DNA of 64,000 nt from Gambelia wislizenii. Its lineage: Eukaryota > Chordata > Lepidosauria > Squamata > Crotaphytidae. The DNA lies in NCBI GenBank assembly GCA_030847615.1, contig JAUMIR010000003.1:20465001-20529000 (forward strand). The letters run 5' to 3'. The notes below the pieces were generated by a model. The model ran no database searches. It saw only the letters and a program-made list of their open reading frames with translations, and was not told the origin of the DNA. Shown one piece after another: positions 11,399-21,504 of this stretch (its first letter is position 1; each line of letters opens with the position of its first letter). The position numbers and the translations under genes were made by a program.

Positions 11399-11820
11399 AG
11401 TCCACTTATGAAGACCTAAGTCCCAAGTGAATTCTGGTAATTGCAAATCTAGTGCCCCACCCCAACCCCCATCAGGATTCTCTGTTCCTTCTGAGCTGTA
11501 ATTCTCAATGCAAGGGAGCATCCCCCACCCGAAAGAAACAATTATGCCTGTTGCAATGCAAAGAATTGTTAGAGAACTTTAATCTTCAGCGGGTAATTAA
11601 GAGTCATTCACTTTACCAAAAAAAAAATCACTTCTTCTGGTGATGAAGGCTGGTTTCAGATGTTATAGCTGGTTTCTTGCTTTGGCTCAACACAACTGTT
11701 TGCATTTTTGGATTCTCCTTGGAAGTCTCATTATAAGGATTATCATGAGGAGTACCAGCACTTCAGTGCCACTATACAATGCTGAAACTAGGGGAATTAT
11801 TTTAACACCTCTATTATCGT

Positions 11821-12475
11821 GCCGTAGGTGTAAAAACCAGTGTGTATAGAGCCATTGTACTGTCTATTCTCCTTTATGGGTCTGAAACATGGGTCACCTA
11901 TCACCACCACTTACGACTCCTCAAAGGCTTTCATCAGTGCTCTATATGCACAATCCTAAATATACACTGGGCTGACTATGTGATGAATGTTGCTGTCCTT
12001 GAGCAAGCAGGGATCACCAGCATTAAGACCATGATATTGAGAATACAGCTGCACTGGAGGACCATCACCTCCGCAAAATAGTACTCTACGGTGAACTCGC
12101 CACGGGTTAGCATAAGAGGGATGCTCCAAAAAAGCGATACAAGGACTCCCTGAAACAACATCTCAGGCTCGGCCAAATTGATCACCAACAATGGTCCACC
12201 CTGGCCTCACATCAGGAGGCATGGAGATGCACTATCCACAATGCTGCAGTCTTATTTGAGAACTCACGCCAAACAAGTCTTGAAGAGAAATGACAACGCA
12301 GAAAGAATCACAACCCAGAACATCACCCAAGGAGACCTTCTGCTGTGCTTTCTGCAACCAGACTTGTTTATCTTGGATTGGCTTTTGTAGTCATCAGGGC
12401 ACTTGCAGAAAGCGCGGGATGAGTCCTTCCTGAATCTTCGTTTGTGAAGAAAAGCCAGAGAATATCATGCCAAAG
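11821..12475 (+). mobile_element. Unassigned LINE, C-terminal ORF fragment with CCHC-type finger (copy 1)
   Basis: Encodes, with frameshifts, MYRAIVLSILLYGSETW, then LRLLKGFHQ and LNIHWADYV. These are the residues usually found after the reverse transcriptase of RTE/I-like non-LTR elements. Near 12335 another frame reads FCCAFCNQTC followed by SHQGTC, a Cys-Cys-His-Cys finger at the extreme C-terminus. The fragment is 5'-truncated. Four other copies of the same tail occur at 48630, 50995, 54478 and 63790. Confidence 0.7.
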
Positions 12476-12580
12476 ACTACTGCCTGATCCCCTAAAACCA
12501 ATTAAACACAAGAGATGATATGTCTCTCTTCTGTGTCTTCTTCTAATTATCTCACAGTATCATGTTTATAGAGCCTAAAT

Positions 12581-12808
12581 ATTCTAAAGGCACCAGATCC
12601 TGTCTGACCTGGGAAGCTAAGCAGGCTCAACCCAGGTTAGTACTTGGATGGGAGACTGCCAATGAATACCAAGTGCTGTAGGCTAAATTTCAGAGAAGGA
12701 ACTGTCAAAACCACCTCTGAGTATTCCTTGCCTAAGAAAACCCTATGAAATTCATGGGTCACCATAAGTCAATAGGTGACTTGAATACACAGTCACTCAC
12801 ACACACAC
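12581..12808 (+). mobile_element. 5S-rRNA-derived SINE (Sauria type)
   Basis: The head carries the internal control region of 5S rRNA (AAGCTAAGCAGG, GGTTAGTACTTGGATGGGAG, TGCTGTAGGCT). The body (TATTCCTTGCCTAAGAAAAC) and the tail (GGTCACCATAAGTC...GGTGACTTG) match the BovB-like tail of squamate SINEs. It ends in a CA-rich microsatellite. It is not a functional 5S gene because the 5' third is missing. Confidence 0.85.
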
Positions 12809-13268
12809 CATGTCCAGAGGAGAGCAACCAAAAAGGTAAAGAGTCTGGAAGCCATGCCCTATGAGGAGTGATTTAGGGAGCTGTGTATGTTTAGCTTGGA
12901 GAAGAGAAGGCTAAGAGGTGACATGATAGCCATGTTTAAATATTCGAAAGGATATCATATTGACGATGGAGTATGCTCGTTTTCTGCTAATCCAGAGACT
13001 AGGACCTGGAGCAATGGATTCAAACTACAGGAAAAGATTCCATCTAAACTTCAGGAAGAAGTTCCTGACTTTAAGAGTTGTTCATCAGTGGAATATGCTG
13101 CCTCGGAGTGTGGTGAAGTTTCCTTCTTTGGAGGTGTTTTAACAGAGGCTGGATGGCCATCTATCAGGAGTGCTTTGATTGTGTATTCCTGCATGGCAGA
13201 TGACCCTGATGGACTGGATGGCCCTTGTGGTCTCTACCAACTCTATGATTCTATGGTTCTATGATTCA
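12809..13268 (+). mobile_element. CR1 LINE 3' end, 5'-truncated
   Basis: In one frame the plus strand encodes [21 protein letters not shown] and in another the end of the ORF (VHQWNMLPRSVVKFPSLEVF). The copy ends with the diagnostic CTATGATTCTATGGTTCTATG repeat. A frameshift near 13080 and a stop before it make it inactive. Confidence 0.9.
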
Positions 13269-13539
13269 TACATTTAGTTGGGGTTTTCGCTGTTTCATTT
13301 CTTTTATTTTTTTAAGCTTTAGGGAACTTAGACTCAGAATACAGCAGGCAGCTCTTGCTGCCATGGTTACACAATCCATTCAGAGAAGAAGGTGTATAGT
13401 TACTAAAATGATAGCATGGCCTTGAAACACAAACCCTGTTTCTTGGGAACAAACATGCCAGCATTCCTTTAAACAAGTATCCCAGTCAAATAAATTCTTC
13501 TGGATTTTGCATTTCTAAATGTTGTTTCCTAATGGCTAG

Positions 13540-13850
13540 AAATGACTCCAGGCCAATCAGTTGAAACTCATTATGAATGGGAACATGAAGCCAAATTTTC
13601 AGAAAGTGTAAGGCTTCACTCCCTAAAGAGACACAGTTGTTGTTGTTTGCTAGAGGACACACAACATTTTCTCTCCGAGCTCATTATTTGTAGACTCAGG
13701 ACTGACAAAACAAATGACTTCTCCACACAGAGCATTATTAACATATGGAATTTGCTCCCACAAGAAGCATTTATGATGTTGCTGAGAGGATTAATGGCAC
13801 TGTCCTTCTTATTTGCACAAAGTTTCTTGCTTTCCTAGAATTCTTTACTA
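13540..13850 (+). repeat. Old LINE-like repeat (CR1/L2 group)
   Basis: CTTCTCCACACAGAGCATTA followed by ATATGGAATTTGCTCCCACAAGAAGC resembles the C-terminal region of old CR1/L2-group LINEs. The frame is only partly open. Exact family unknown. Confidence 0.4.
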
Positions 13851-13929
13851 GACTAATCTCGGAGTGTCAACTGCCCATGATTTTATCCTATCTGGCATAG
13901 TGGCAGGTGGTTTCCATTTCAGTGTAACT

Positions 13930-14330
13930 GAATCCACTTCATGTTTTAGACCAGACATTAAAAGCAGTTGTCTAAGGTGCTGAACAGTAGCTGTGGCATC
14001 TTGGATAGCTCCTTTAACATTTGAACTAAAATAGAAAATGGAGTCACTACCTCACTGACATGGCAGCCATGAGCTACCACTGCATCTAGTGATAGAGGCC
14101 TAGGCAAACAGCCCCCTTCTGTTTAGCTAATATTGTTGAACACCTGGCATGAGGAGCAGGAATGGGGGGAAATAATTTTGCTGCTATAGTTTGCCTACTG
14201 CAAGAGTCTCTTTGCTATGGGTATGTTACAATAGCCACTTTAAAGTTTAGACTAAAAGCCAGAGCAGATTCACCACACCACTGACCTTGAAGCCAAAAGC
14301 TACCATTGCCTAAAGCTATATGGCAACATT
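13930..14330. repeat. Dispersed repeat of the 'TAGCTCCTTTAA' family with a second partial unit
   Basis: The block at about 14003-14075 (TGGATAGCTCCTTTAACATT, CTCACTGACATGGCAGCC, GAGCTACCA) is echoed at 14235-14310 (CCACTTTAAAGTTTAGACT, CACTGACCTTGAAGCC, AAGCTACCA). The family also appears near 6636 and 27950. Confidence 0.4.
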
Positions 14331-15239
14331 ATGCTGTATTATGTGCTCTGACTCATGAAATATTTTAGTTTAATAATTATTTTAGCTGCTTTTGAATAAT
14401 GAGAAAGCAAACAAAGCTTTCTCAAGAAATGAAATTGTAACAGAAACTAATTAATTTGGGGGATCTTGGAACATAATGGTAAATACTTATTTTTTTTAAA
14501 AAAAATTACCTTACAATTCCCATAAGTCAGAAATGATGTGAAGGCACACAACAAGAAAGTCTTTCATTAAGCATAGTTCCTAACTATATAGAGCTTCATA
14601 GGTATTTACAAGGACATACATATTTGTGTTCCTCATACTCACAAGCAGAGGTAAATAACCCTCTCACTGCTGTGCAAGAATAGAAAGATTTTTGTTTATT
14701 CTTCAAGTGCTAGTCAAGTTTTGGGAGCTCAGCAATACATGGGAGTGTTCCATGGAAAATACACTGTCCCCTGCATAAGAAATGTGTTTTCTGAACAGGG
14801 AACATTGTATTTTATACAACTGAAGACTGAATAAAGGACTTTGTGAAGTACAAAGAACTTTGTGGCTGCTGTTATTTTACCTGACAGAGTTCCTCAAATG
14901 TTGAGAAACTCCACCTTGACAGGAATATGAAAACAAAATTAATATTTTCCACCTCTAAGTAGTAATCAGCACTATGAATTAGTCCTGTAAACAGCCAGCC
15001 AATGAAGTTACCTTATCGAGGAGTCTTCAGATGAGCACATCCTAATTTCCCACTAGTCAAACAGCTTGTAACCCACAGTCTCTCAACAGTGGCCCACACT
15101 GTATGTCTCTTTGGCCATAACACACTCCCTGAACAACATGGGAGGTGCTTGCCTATGGTATTCTCCCATATGGTCATGCTATATCTGAAAACATACCATG
15201 GTAAGTCTGAAAACATAGAATGATCCACATGTTTTCCCC
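14331..15239. other. Intronic sequence, no gene recognised
   Basis: AT-rich, no exon or clear repeat recognised. Confidence 0.45.
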
Positions 15240-15436
15240 TTTGTTGTGTTGTTGTTATTTGCCATAAGCCAACTTTGATTTATGGTGACTCTATGAATGA
15301 GAGATCTTCAACAGCTCCAGTAATCAACAGCCCTGCTGAAGTCTTGCAAACTTAGGGCAACAACGGATGTTGTGATTGAATCAATGTACCTGTAATGTGG
15401 TCTTCCACTTTTCCTATTCCACTTTATTGAACATTA

Positions 15437-15896
15437 CAGTTGTCCCTTCATATTCTAAGTATTCCATACTCTAAGACCTCTCCCTCCTTCCCTCTCCTCC
15501 TGTCCTGGAATCAAAACACTCCAACCTGCTTTCTTACCTTGCACCAAAACATCACTGCCCGTTACTTTAAACCTTACTGTTTTAAATGGGCAGCACTGTT
15601 TTGGTGCAAGGTAAGAAAGCAAGCTGGAGTTGTGTTGTTGGCAGGGCAGAGGGAGGGAGAGCTGGTTGGCGGGGAGGCGAGTATCGGTGAGGGGCATGTT
15701 TTGTGTGCCTGATGGCAGGTGTTGCTACTGTGGTGGCAGGTATTGGCAGTCCAGTTGGTGGGAGAGGAGTCTATAATGCTGTAGTGTAGTATGTATGTCA
15801 GGGGCAAGGCTTAACTTATTTGTGTTTTGTTGTTGTTGTTGTTGTTGTTTGCGGTGGTGCTCTACCCCTAACCCAGTGAATATGAAGGGACAACTG
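15437..15896. mobile_element. TA-flanked DNA element with perfect TIRs and an internal palindrome
   Basis: The left end CAGTTGTCCCTTCATATTC (15437) is perfectly repeated in inverse orientation at the right end, which closes at 15896. Both ends are flanked by TA, and the identity extends to 25 bases including flanks (15431-15455 against 15878-15902). Inside is a second inverted repeat: CTTTCTTACCTTGCACCAAAAC near 15528 pairs with GTTTTGGTGCAAGGTAAGAAAG near 15597. A (GTT)n tract lies at about 15828-15849. The TIR and TA duplication point to the Tc1/mariner-Tigger group. It interrupts the BovB copy. Confidence 0.8.
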
Positions 15897-16224
15897 TAAT
15901 GTCCTTTGCAATCAGTCACACCACTCATGATGTCTCCAAAGTACAGCAGTCTCAGCTTAGTCTTAGTTTCTAGTGAGAGTTCTGACCTGATTTGTTGAAG
16001 GACCAATTTATTCATTTTTTTAGCAGTTCTTTGGTATCTGTATAACTCTCCTCTAGCAACACATTTCAAATGAGCTGATTCTCTTCGTTGTCAGCTTTGT
16101 TCACCTTCACAACATAAACTGAAAATATTAAGGAATGATTGATTCTGATTTTGGTATTTAATGATATATCTCTACATTTATGGATCTTATCTAATTCCTT
16201 CACAGTTGCCCTTCCAAGTCCTAA

Positions 16225-16764
16225 GGCTTGTCTAGATGGGCAATTTACCCCCATCTTCTCCCTGTCTTTGAGACCTAAAATCCAAATGATGCAGAGTTTT
16301 TGCCCCAGTTTGTTCCCTGGGCAGTCATTACAACCTCTGGAGCAAAGATGGGGCTAAGATGAGGGAAGACAGGGTAAGGCCCATTACATCATTAAAAAAA
16401 AAAATACCTGGTAAAATTCTGCTCCTACCAGCAAAAAATAGATCGGACCTTGTATGATCACAGGAGCCCATTCTGTCATGCCAGCCTATCACTGCAGCTG
16501 CTGGCTGCCTCACTCTTGTGTAGCCAGGAAGGAGTTTCATAGCATGTGACCAAGGCTGGTCACATGCAGGGGCCTAGGACATGTGCTGAGAGGATGGCTT
16601 CCTGGCTGCAGAGAGTGGGACATGGGTGGTGGGGGCGGCAGCTTCAGAGACTGGTCAGTGTGCTCATCTGGACTCCATCCTGTTCCATGCAAGTAATGGG
16701 GGAGCAATGGACCAGAGGCAGAATATGCCAGGGGCAGCATATTCTGCCCATGTAGATGATCCCC
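16225..16764. mobile_element. Harbinger-like MITE inserted in BovB
   Basis: The left end GGCTTGTCTAGATGGGCAA and the right end TTCTGCCCATGTAGATGATC form an imperfect TIR, flanked by TAA and TAG. The interior (AAGGCTGGTCACATGCAGG, TTTTGCCCC, GGGCAGT) matches, in reverse, the elements at 44680, 60937 and 62049. Non-coding. Confidence 0.65.
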
Positions 16765-17100
16765 TAGTCTTCTGATTTCTTGCTTACAGTCTCCATTTTG
16801 ATTACTTCCTAAGATTCAACTGTAATCTGCTATTGGACTTTCTTCCTTAACTTTCATAAATAGATTTTTTTTCTGAGTCTGTGCTATTTTCTGCAAGTAA
16901 TATGGTGTCACCTGCATATCTAAATTGTTGATGTTCCTTCCTCCAATTTCCATACCTCCTTCCTCTGAATCTAATCCGGATGGCATGTTCTGTATATAAA
17001 TTAAAAAGATACAGTGATAAAATGCTGCCTTCTCTGCCTCCTCCTCCTCCTCCAGCCAATTGGGGAGCTTTCTGTTGCTCCACATTGTATCCCAACAATG

Positions 17101-17454
17101 GCTTCTTGCCCAGAGAAGAGGCTACTCCTCTTGACTATTAGATGCTGGAGTATACCTATTTCTTTTAGACTGAATCATCATGTCTCACTTGCTCTACCTT
17201 TCATAGGGCAATATTGTATTGCTTTGCACAATTATACAATATTGTAACTATTTTTATAACTATTGTAATTATTTTTAATGTTTAGGAATAATTCTTTATT
17301 TGAGTGTTGATTTTGTAAGCAACCTTGAGCATGCCGATGATACTTCAGATGGCATGTACACTAATTAGAGGAAACTGAATCTGAAGTTCACCAGAAATAA
17401 TTTGCACTGGAAGCAGGCATGCATGAAATAATTTTGGTATACAGCAAGCCTATG
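17101..17454. other. Intronic sequence, possibly decayed LINE
   Basis: An AT-rich stretch with TTGTAAGCAACCTTGAGCATG near 17312, which resembles an old L2-type 3' end. No gene recognised. Confidence 0.35.
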
Positions 17455-17697
17455 GAAAGCCAGTGTGTTGTAGTGGTTTGAGCATTGGACTACAACTCTG
17501 GAGACCAGGATTGAAATCCCTGCTCAGCCATGGAAACCCCCTGGGTGACCTTGGACAAGTCACACTCTCTCAGCTCTCGGGGGGGGGAGACAAACTGCCT
17601 CTGAACAGATCTTGCCAAGAAAACCCTGTGATACATTCACCTTAGGGTCACCATAATTGGAAATGACTTGAAGGCACAAAAAAACAAACAAACATGC
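17455..17697 (+). mobile_element. tRNA-derived SINE with BovB-like tail
   Basis: The head GTGTTGTAGTGGTTTGAGCA and box-B-like GGATTGAAATCCC are tRNA-derived. The body contains CCTTGGACAAGTCACACTCT and CTTGCCAAGAAAACCCTGTG. The tail GGGTCACCATAATTGGAAAT, then GACTTGAAGGCAC, matches the BovB-type 3' end. It ends in (ACAAA)n. Confidence 0.85.
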
Positions 17698-18475
17698 CTA
17701 TTGGGATAGTGCACAGGAAGGAGCTTTGACCTGTTGGGGTGAATGTGTGAAGAAGGTATCTCTCCTTCCTTCTTTCTCCAATGTAATTAATTACAGCTGT
17801 ATGCAAAATAAACAACACAAATACTCTGATGTCTAATTATTACAACAACAACAACAACAAAAATCCTGGATTATTTTTACATGCAAGATTTGGTTCCATT
17901 TTCATTATTACAGAGCAACAGTCTTTCCCGAAATCTCTACAGACTCCTTGTTCCAATTTAATCACAGACACTTTGATTTATATTTCCCAATTTTCATGTA
18001 AAGTCTGAAAGGCCTGGCTATATAATTCTCAGAGCACTGACTTCAATGACAAAGCCACAGCATGTAGAAACTAATGGCCTCAATGCTCATTTGTATCAAG
18101 GCCCATTCTTACCACTCTACATATTTCACGAGAACTTAAAAGTGCAATGCAATGTGCACATGTATATCAATTTGCAGGCCTGTTTACATGCAGAGAGTGT
18201 GATTCAGAGCCCAGTACCCTCAAATTTGGTGTATGCACAGCTGTGAGTATTATTGTACTAGAAATAAAAAATGCAAGACGATGGCATATGTGTAATCGGA
18301 ATGTGTGACACTGAAACATCCTCTGTGTTGTGAGGCTCTCCTTCTCAGTGAGGAATGTGAAAATCCATAAGTCCTAATCTTGATGCATTTCTCTGAATCA
18401 CATTGTCATTATGGTCTTATCCTGGTTCTATATTGAGTTGCAAGACTACTACCTTCCCTGACCAACCAACAAACA
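17698..18475. other. Intronic sequence, no gene recognised
   Basis: Apparently unique non-coding DNA with a short (CAA)n tract near 17842. Confidence 0.45.
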
Positions 18476-18479
18476 AATG

Positions 18480-18810
18480 GTTAGTTAGCATGCCTATATT
18501 CACTAACTGCTAGATTGCCTACTTGCTAACTTCCTGTTTGTTTCCTTTTACCACATGCTCTCTCTTTCAGCATCACTCTAACTTGAAGCCAGTTTTCTTC
18601 TTCTTCTTCTCTCTCTCTCCTCCATGATGTCCAGTGTTTGACTAGCAAGTAAATCTTCACCTGTATTTTATAAAGAAGATTAAATTTATATTTTCTCTGT
18701 TAGACCCTATGTGTGGGGGGGGGCATGGGACTGGCTATTGTTCTGCTTCTGCCTTGTCAATTTTACTACTCTGCTAGACCAATCACTATTTTTTTTAAAA
18801 AAAAGAATTT
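18480..18810 (+). repeat. Old dispersed repeat, copy 1 (paired with 35265-35575)
   Basis: In the same order as at 35265 it has GTTAGCATG, CTGTTTGTTTCC, TCTTTCAGCATCAC, AGCCAGTTTTC, a pyrimidine tract, GTGTTTGACTA, TTTTCTCTGTTAGACC, GGGACTGGCTATTGTTC and TACTCTGCT. The two copies are diverged, and the class is unknown. Confidence 0.5.
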
Positions 18811-19249
18811 GTATAATTTGGATAAAAATATGTATATATTTTAAAAATGGACCCATTTTTTCCTATTGTGGCCATTTTTTCAAAGATATGTCCAGAATCC
18901 TGTTTGTATCATAGAGGTGTATAGATACAAATTCAGAGGGAATTTAAAAAGAAATACAATGCATAACACCATAGAGAGATGGCTGTGATCAGGTGGCATA
19001 GGCTTACTAAAAGGGAAACAGCTGCTCATTCATGAAGTTTACTGGGCAAACCCCTCTCACTCTCACTCTCATAAGCTAACCAAACTCACAGGTTTGTTGC
19101 GAGGATAAAATGGGATAAACAGACTTGGGATCATTCAGGCTGATATGCAATGAATGGGTTGATTCTTATATACAGTATATCATTCTGTGATTTTTGAAGA
19201 AAGTTTGAGATGTGAGTGCAGCTAAGTCTGTGTATGTATGCAATATGGA

Positions 19250-19790
19250 ATTTCTCTTTAGAGAATTCATATTCTAATTTTCCAGTCTGAAAATTCATTA
19301 GCATTATTTCATTTCATCATGCATTTAAAGTGAAGATCGGTATATGAAAATCAGTGCAGGATTAGGGACAATGCCAGTTAACCTGCATACTCGGTAATCC
19401 AAGCAAGTCTGCAGTAAAGGCTCTTCAAAGTTCATGCTGCAAAGACTAGCAGCTACCCAAGTCATATTAATGAATTTAAGCCCTGTCTTTCTTAGCCGGA
19501 CAAAGGATGAATTACTGCATATTTATTCTGATGAGTCTTTCCTGCTGAAGTCCCAATTAGAGCCATAAAGATCTGTGAGCAATCCCTGTTTCACTGTTCT
19601 AATTGGCAATGCAGAAAATCTCCAATGCGAAACAAAGTGCCATTTAAACTATTGGTTTTAAAGAGAGACAGGAGTAACTATTTTGCATTGCAAGAATTTA
19701 ATTAGAAGTCACCCTGTTCTTGTTCCCCTGTTGCAAGTCACAGTGCTTGTGTGAGCTGTCATATCAACAGAGGCAGAATAAGAGGAAAGC
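19250..19790. promoter_or_regulatory. Candidate conserved non-coding element (enhancer-like)
   Basis: This stretch shows no similarity to any repeat seen in the window. It is rich in homeodomain-type TAAT/ATTA cores: CATTAGCATTA, CATATTAATGAATTT, CCCAATTAGAG, TTCTAATTGGC and TTTAATTAGAAG. It has a mixed composition without simple runs, as is typical of vertebrate conserved enhancers in large introns. This is inference from texture only; no alignment was possible. Confidence 0.35.
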
Positions 19791-20466
19791 AATGTACACA
19801 TCTTGGTTTCCATAGAAATATTCCAGCCCATGCTATTTTAGCAAAAAGAAGGCAGCAAAAACACACTTTTGCTCAGATTTAATTGTGAAAGACTGCATTA
19901 AACGCCTGAGCATGCCACTCCTTTTCTCGCCAAAGAAGCATTTGAACAGGATCTTTCAGGTAATAAGGAAGATGCACTTAATGGTCTGCCCTAAAGATGT
20001 TGCTTTAAGGAAAGGGAACACATTGAGATCCATGCTCAAGTACTTCAGAAAGCAGAGCCAGCCTGAGAAATGTTGCTGCCTGAGGAGACAGACCAGCAGA
20101 TGGTGCCACCTACTCACCCAAGTTAAGATGCAAAGCTGGCCAAATTATTTTGGCAGAGGAATCAGTGACAGCTGGTGGCTTCCATTGCATTGGGATGATG
20201 GATCTACTTCAAGATTTAGTCAGAACTTTAAATATACTATCCAAAGTGCTGATCCTTGTCCCTAAAATATGTTCAGTACCTTGGACAACTCATTTAAAGT
20301 TCCACAAAAACCCACAATGGATTCACAGTCCCTCTGATATAGAAGCCACCACCCACCAATGAAGGAACACCAAATCTGGTAAGCATATCTCCCCACCTTA
20401 GTTAAAAAAAAAAATGCTGCCTCTCTATGATGCTCTAAAGTGGCTCCTGATGCAAAAGAACGCCTC
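19791..20466. other. Intronic sequence, no gene recognised
   Basis: A 126-codon open frame lies here on the plus strand (19885-20265). It has no recognisable domain and no splice sites that support it, so I do not call it a gene. Confidence 0.45.
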
Positions 20467-20639
20467 TTTATTTGTTATTTACTTCATCTATATCCCACCT
20501 TTCTCCTGCCAATGGGACTCAAGGCAGCTAATAACATCTTTAAAACAATATAATTAGACAAAAGTAAAAATAACAGTATAAATATAATTTTTAAAAAAGA
20601 ATTAAGCAATTTATAAGTTACAAACATCCAATGTTAAAA
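20467..20639 (-). mobile_element. L2-like LINE 3' end, left part (split by insertion)
   Basis: TATCCCACCTTTCTCCTGCC and ACTCAAGGCAGCTAATAA are the reverse complement of the L2-type 3' terminus. The rest of the copy continues at 21253-21500. Confidence 0.7.
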
Positions 20640-20641
20640 TA

Positions 20642-21250
20642 CAGTCGTCCCTTCACATTCCCGGGGGTTAGGTTCCCCAGACCCCCGTGAATGTGAAAAA
20701 TCCGCGAATAATGATAGCCCTCCCCTCCCCCGCCAAAGCGACCATGGGGCCTCCGGAGGTCCCATAGTCGCTTTCCCCTGCCTCCCCCTCCCTTCCAAGG
20801 CCTTCACGGGGCCTCCGGAGGCCCTCCCGAGGCCCTGTGGAGGCCTCCCCAGCCCTCCCCCCTCCCCTCCCAAGGCCTTCACGGAGCCTTCGAAGGCTCC
20901 GTGGAGGCCTCCTCGGCCCTTCCCCCTACCCTCCCATGGCCTTCACAGAGCCTTCGAAGGCTCTGTGGAGGCCTCCCCGGCCCTCCCCCCCCAAGGCCTT
21001 CGTGGGGCCTCCAGAGGGTCTCTGAAGGCCCCGTGGAGGCCTCCCCGCTTCCTCCCAGGGCCTTCACGGGGCCTCCAGAGGGTCTCCGAAGGCCCCGTGG
21101 AGGCCTCCACGGCTCTCCCCCCTCCCTCCCCGGGCCTTCACAGGGCCTCCGGAGACCCCGTATCACAGTTTTGGGAGGGCGGGGGGCCTCCCAAAACTGT
21201 GAATATCCAAAACCGCAAATGCTGAGTTCGCGAGTGTGGAGGGGCAACTG
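20642..21250. mobile_element. TA-flanked DNA element with an internal GC-rich minisatellite
   Basis: The ends CAGTCGTCCCTTCACATTC and (reverse complement of the right end) CAGTTGCCCCTCCACACTC form a TIR flanked by TA at 20640-20641 and 21251-21252, as in Tc1/mariner-Tigger elements. Between them, at about 20795-21150, lie five to six tandem units of about 57-74 bp. Each is built on GGCCTTCAC and GTGGAGGCCTCC, with a small palindrome such as GAGCCTTCGAAGGCTC. The open frames there are by-products of the repeat. It interrupts an L2 copy. Confidence 0.8.
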
Positions 21251-21252
21251 TA

Positions 21253-21500
21253 TTAAAATGCATTAAATTGTATTAAAACCATTCACAATCTTAAAAATCA
21301 CACCACACAGCCTTAAAAGCCCAGCCCTTGTCAGTTTGTAAAAACCCAGTGACACAAAAATGTTTTAACCTGCTGCTGGAAAGAGAGCAAGGATGGGGGC
21401 ATTCTAGCTTCTCTGGGTAGGGAGTTCCAAAGTCTGGAAGCAGCTACCGAGAAGGCCCTCTCCCTTGTTCCCACCAAACAAGCATGAGAAGGTGGTGGAA
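21253..21500 (-). mobile_element. L2-like LINE 3' end, right part
   Basis: The minus strand encodes RAFSVAASRLWNSLPREAR and LLSFQQQVKTFL, the conserved C-terminus of the L2 ORF, followed by 3' untranslated sequence that runs into the inserted element. Confidence 0.8.
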
Positions 21501-21504
21501 CATA

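Larger units (their letters stand above)
15240..17100 (-). mobile_element. RTE/BovB-type LINE, partial and decayed, carrying two inserted DNA elements
   Basis: On the minus strand, 17098-16816 encodes a reverse-transcriptase core: LSLYLFNLYTEHAIR, then FRYAGDTILLAEN (the catalytic YADD is altered to YAGD), then MKVKEESP in another frame. After an interruption at 16764-16225, the frame LGRATVKELDKIHKCRDISL and KIRINHS follows, then further degraded sequence to about 15900. After a second interruption at 15896-15437 comes the 3' untranslated region, ending GTCACCATAAATCAAAG and an ACAACA tail at 15240. The order of motifs is as in BovB. Frames are broken, so it is dead. Confidence 0.75.

Noticed and set aside
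12605..12690. 5S rRNA gene
   Set aside because: Only the internal control region and 3' part are present, fused to a SINE body; the 5' third of 5S rRNA is missing.
19885..20265. 126-codon open frame as a possible gene
   Set aside because: No domain, no matching splice sites, and opposite strand to the host gene; chance is adequate.
20837..21266. Overlapping Pro/Gly/Arg-rich open frames on both strands up to 122 codons
   Set aside because: They arise from the GC-rich tandem array inside a DNA element; the same region is open in several frames on both strands.
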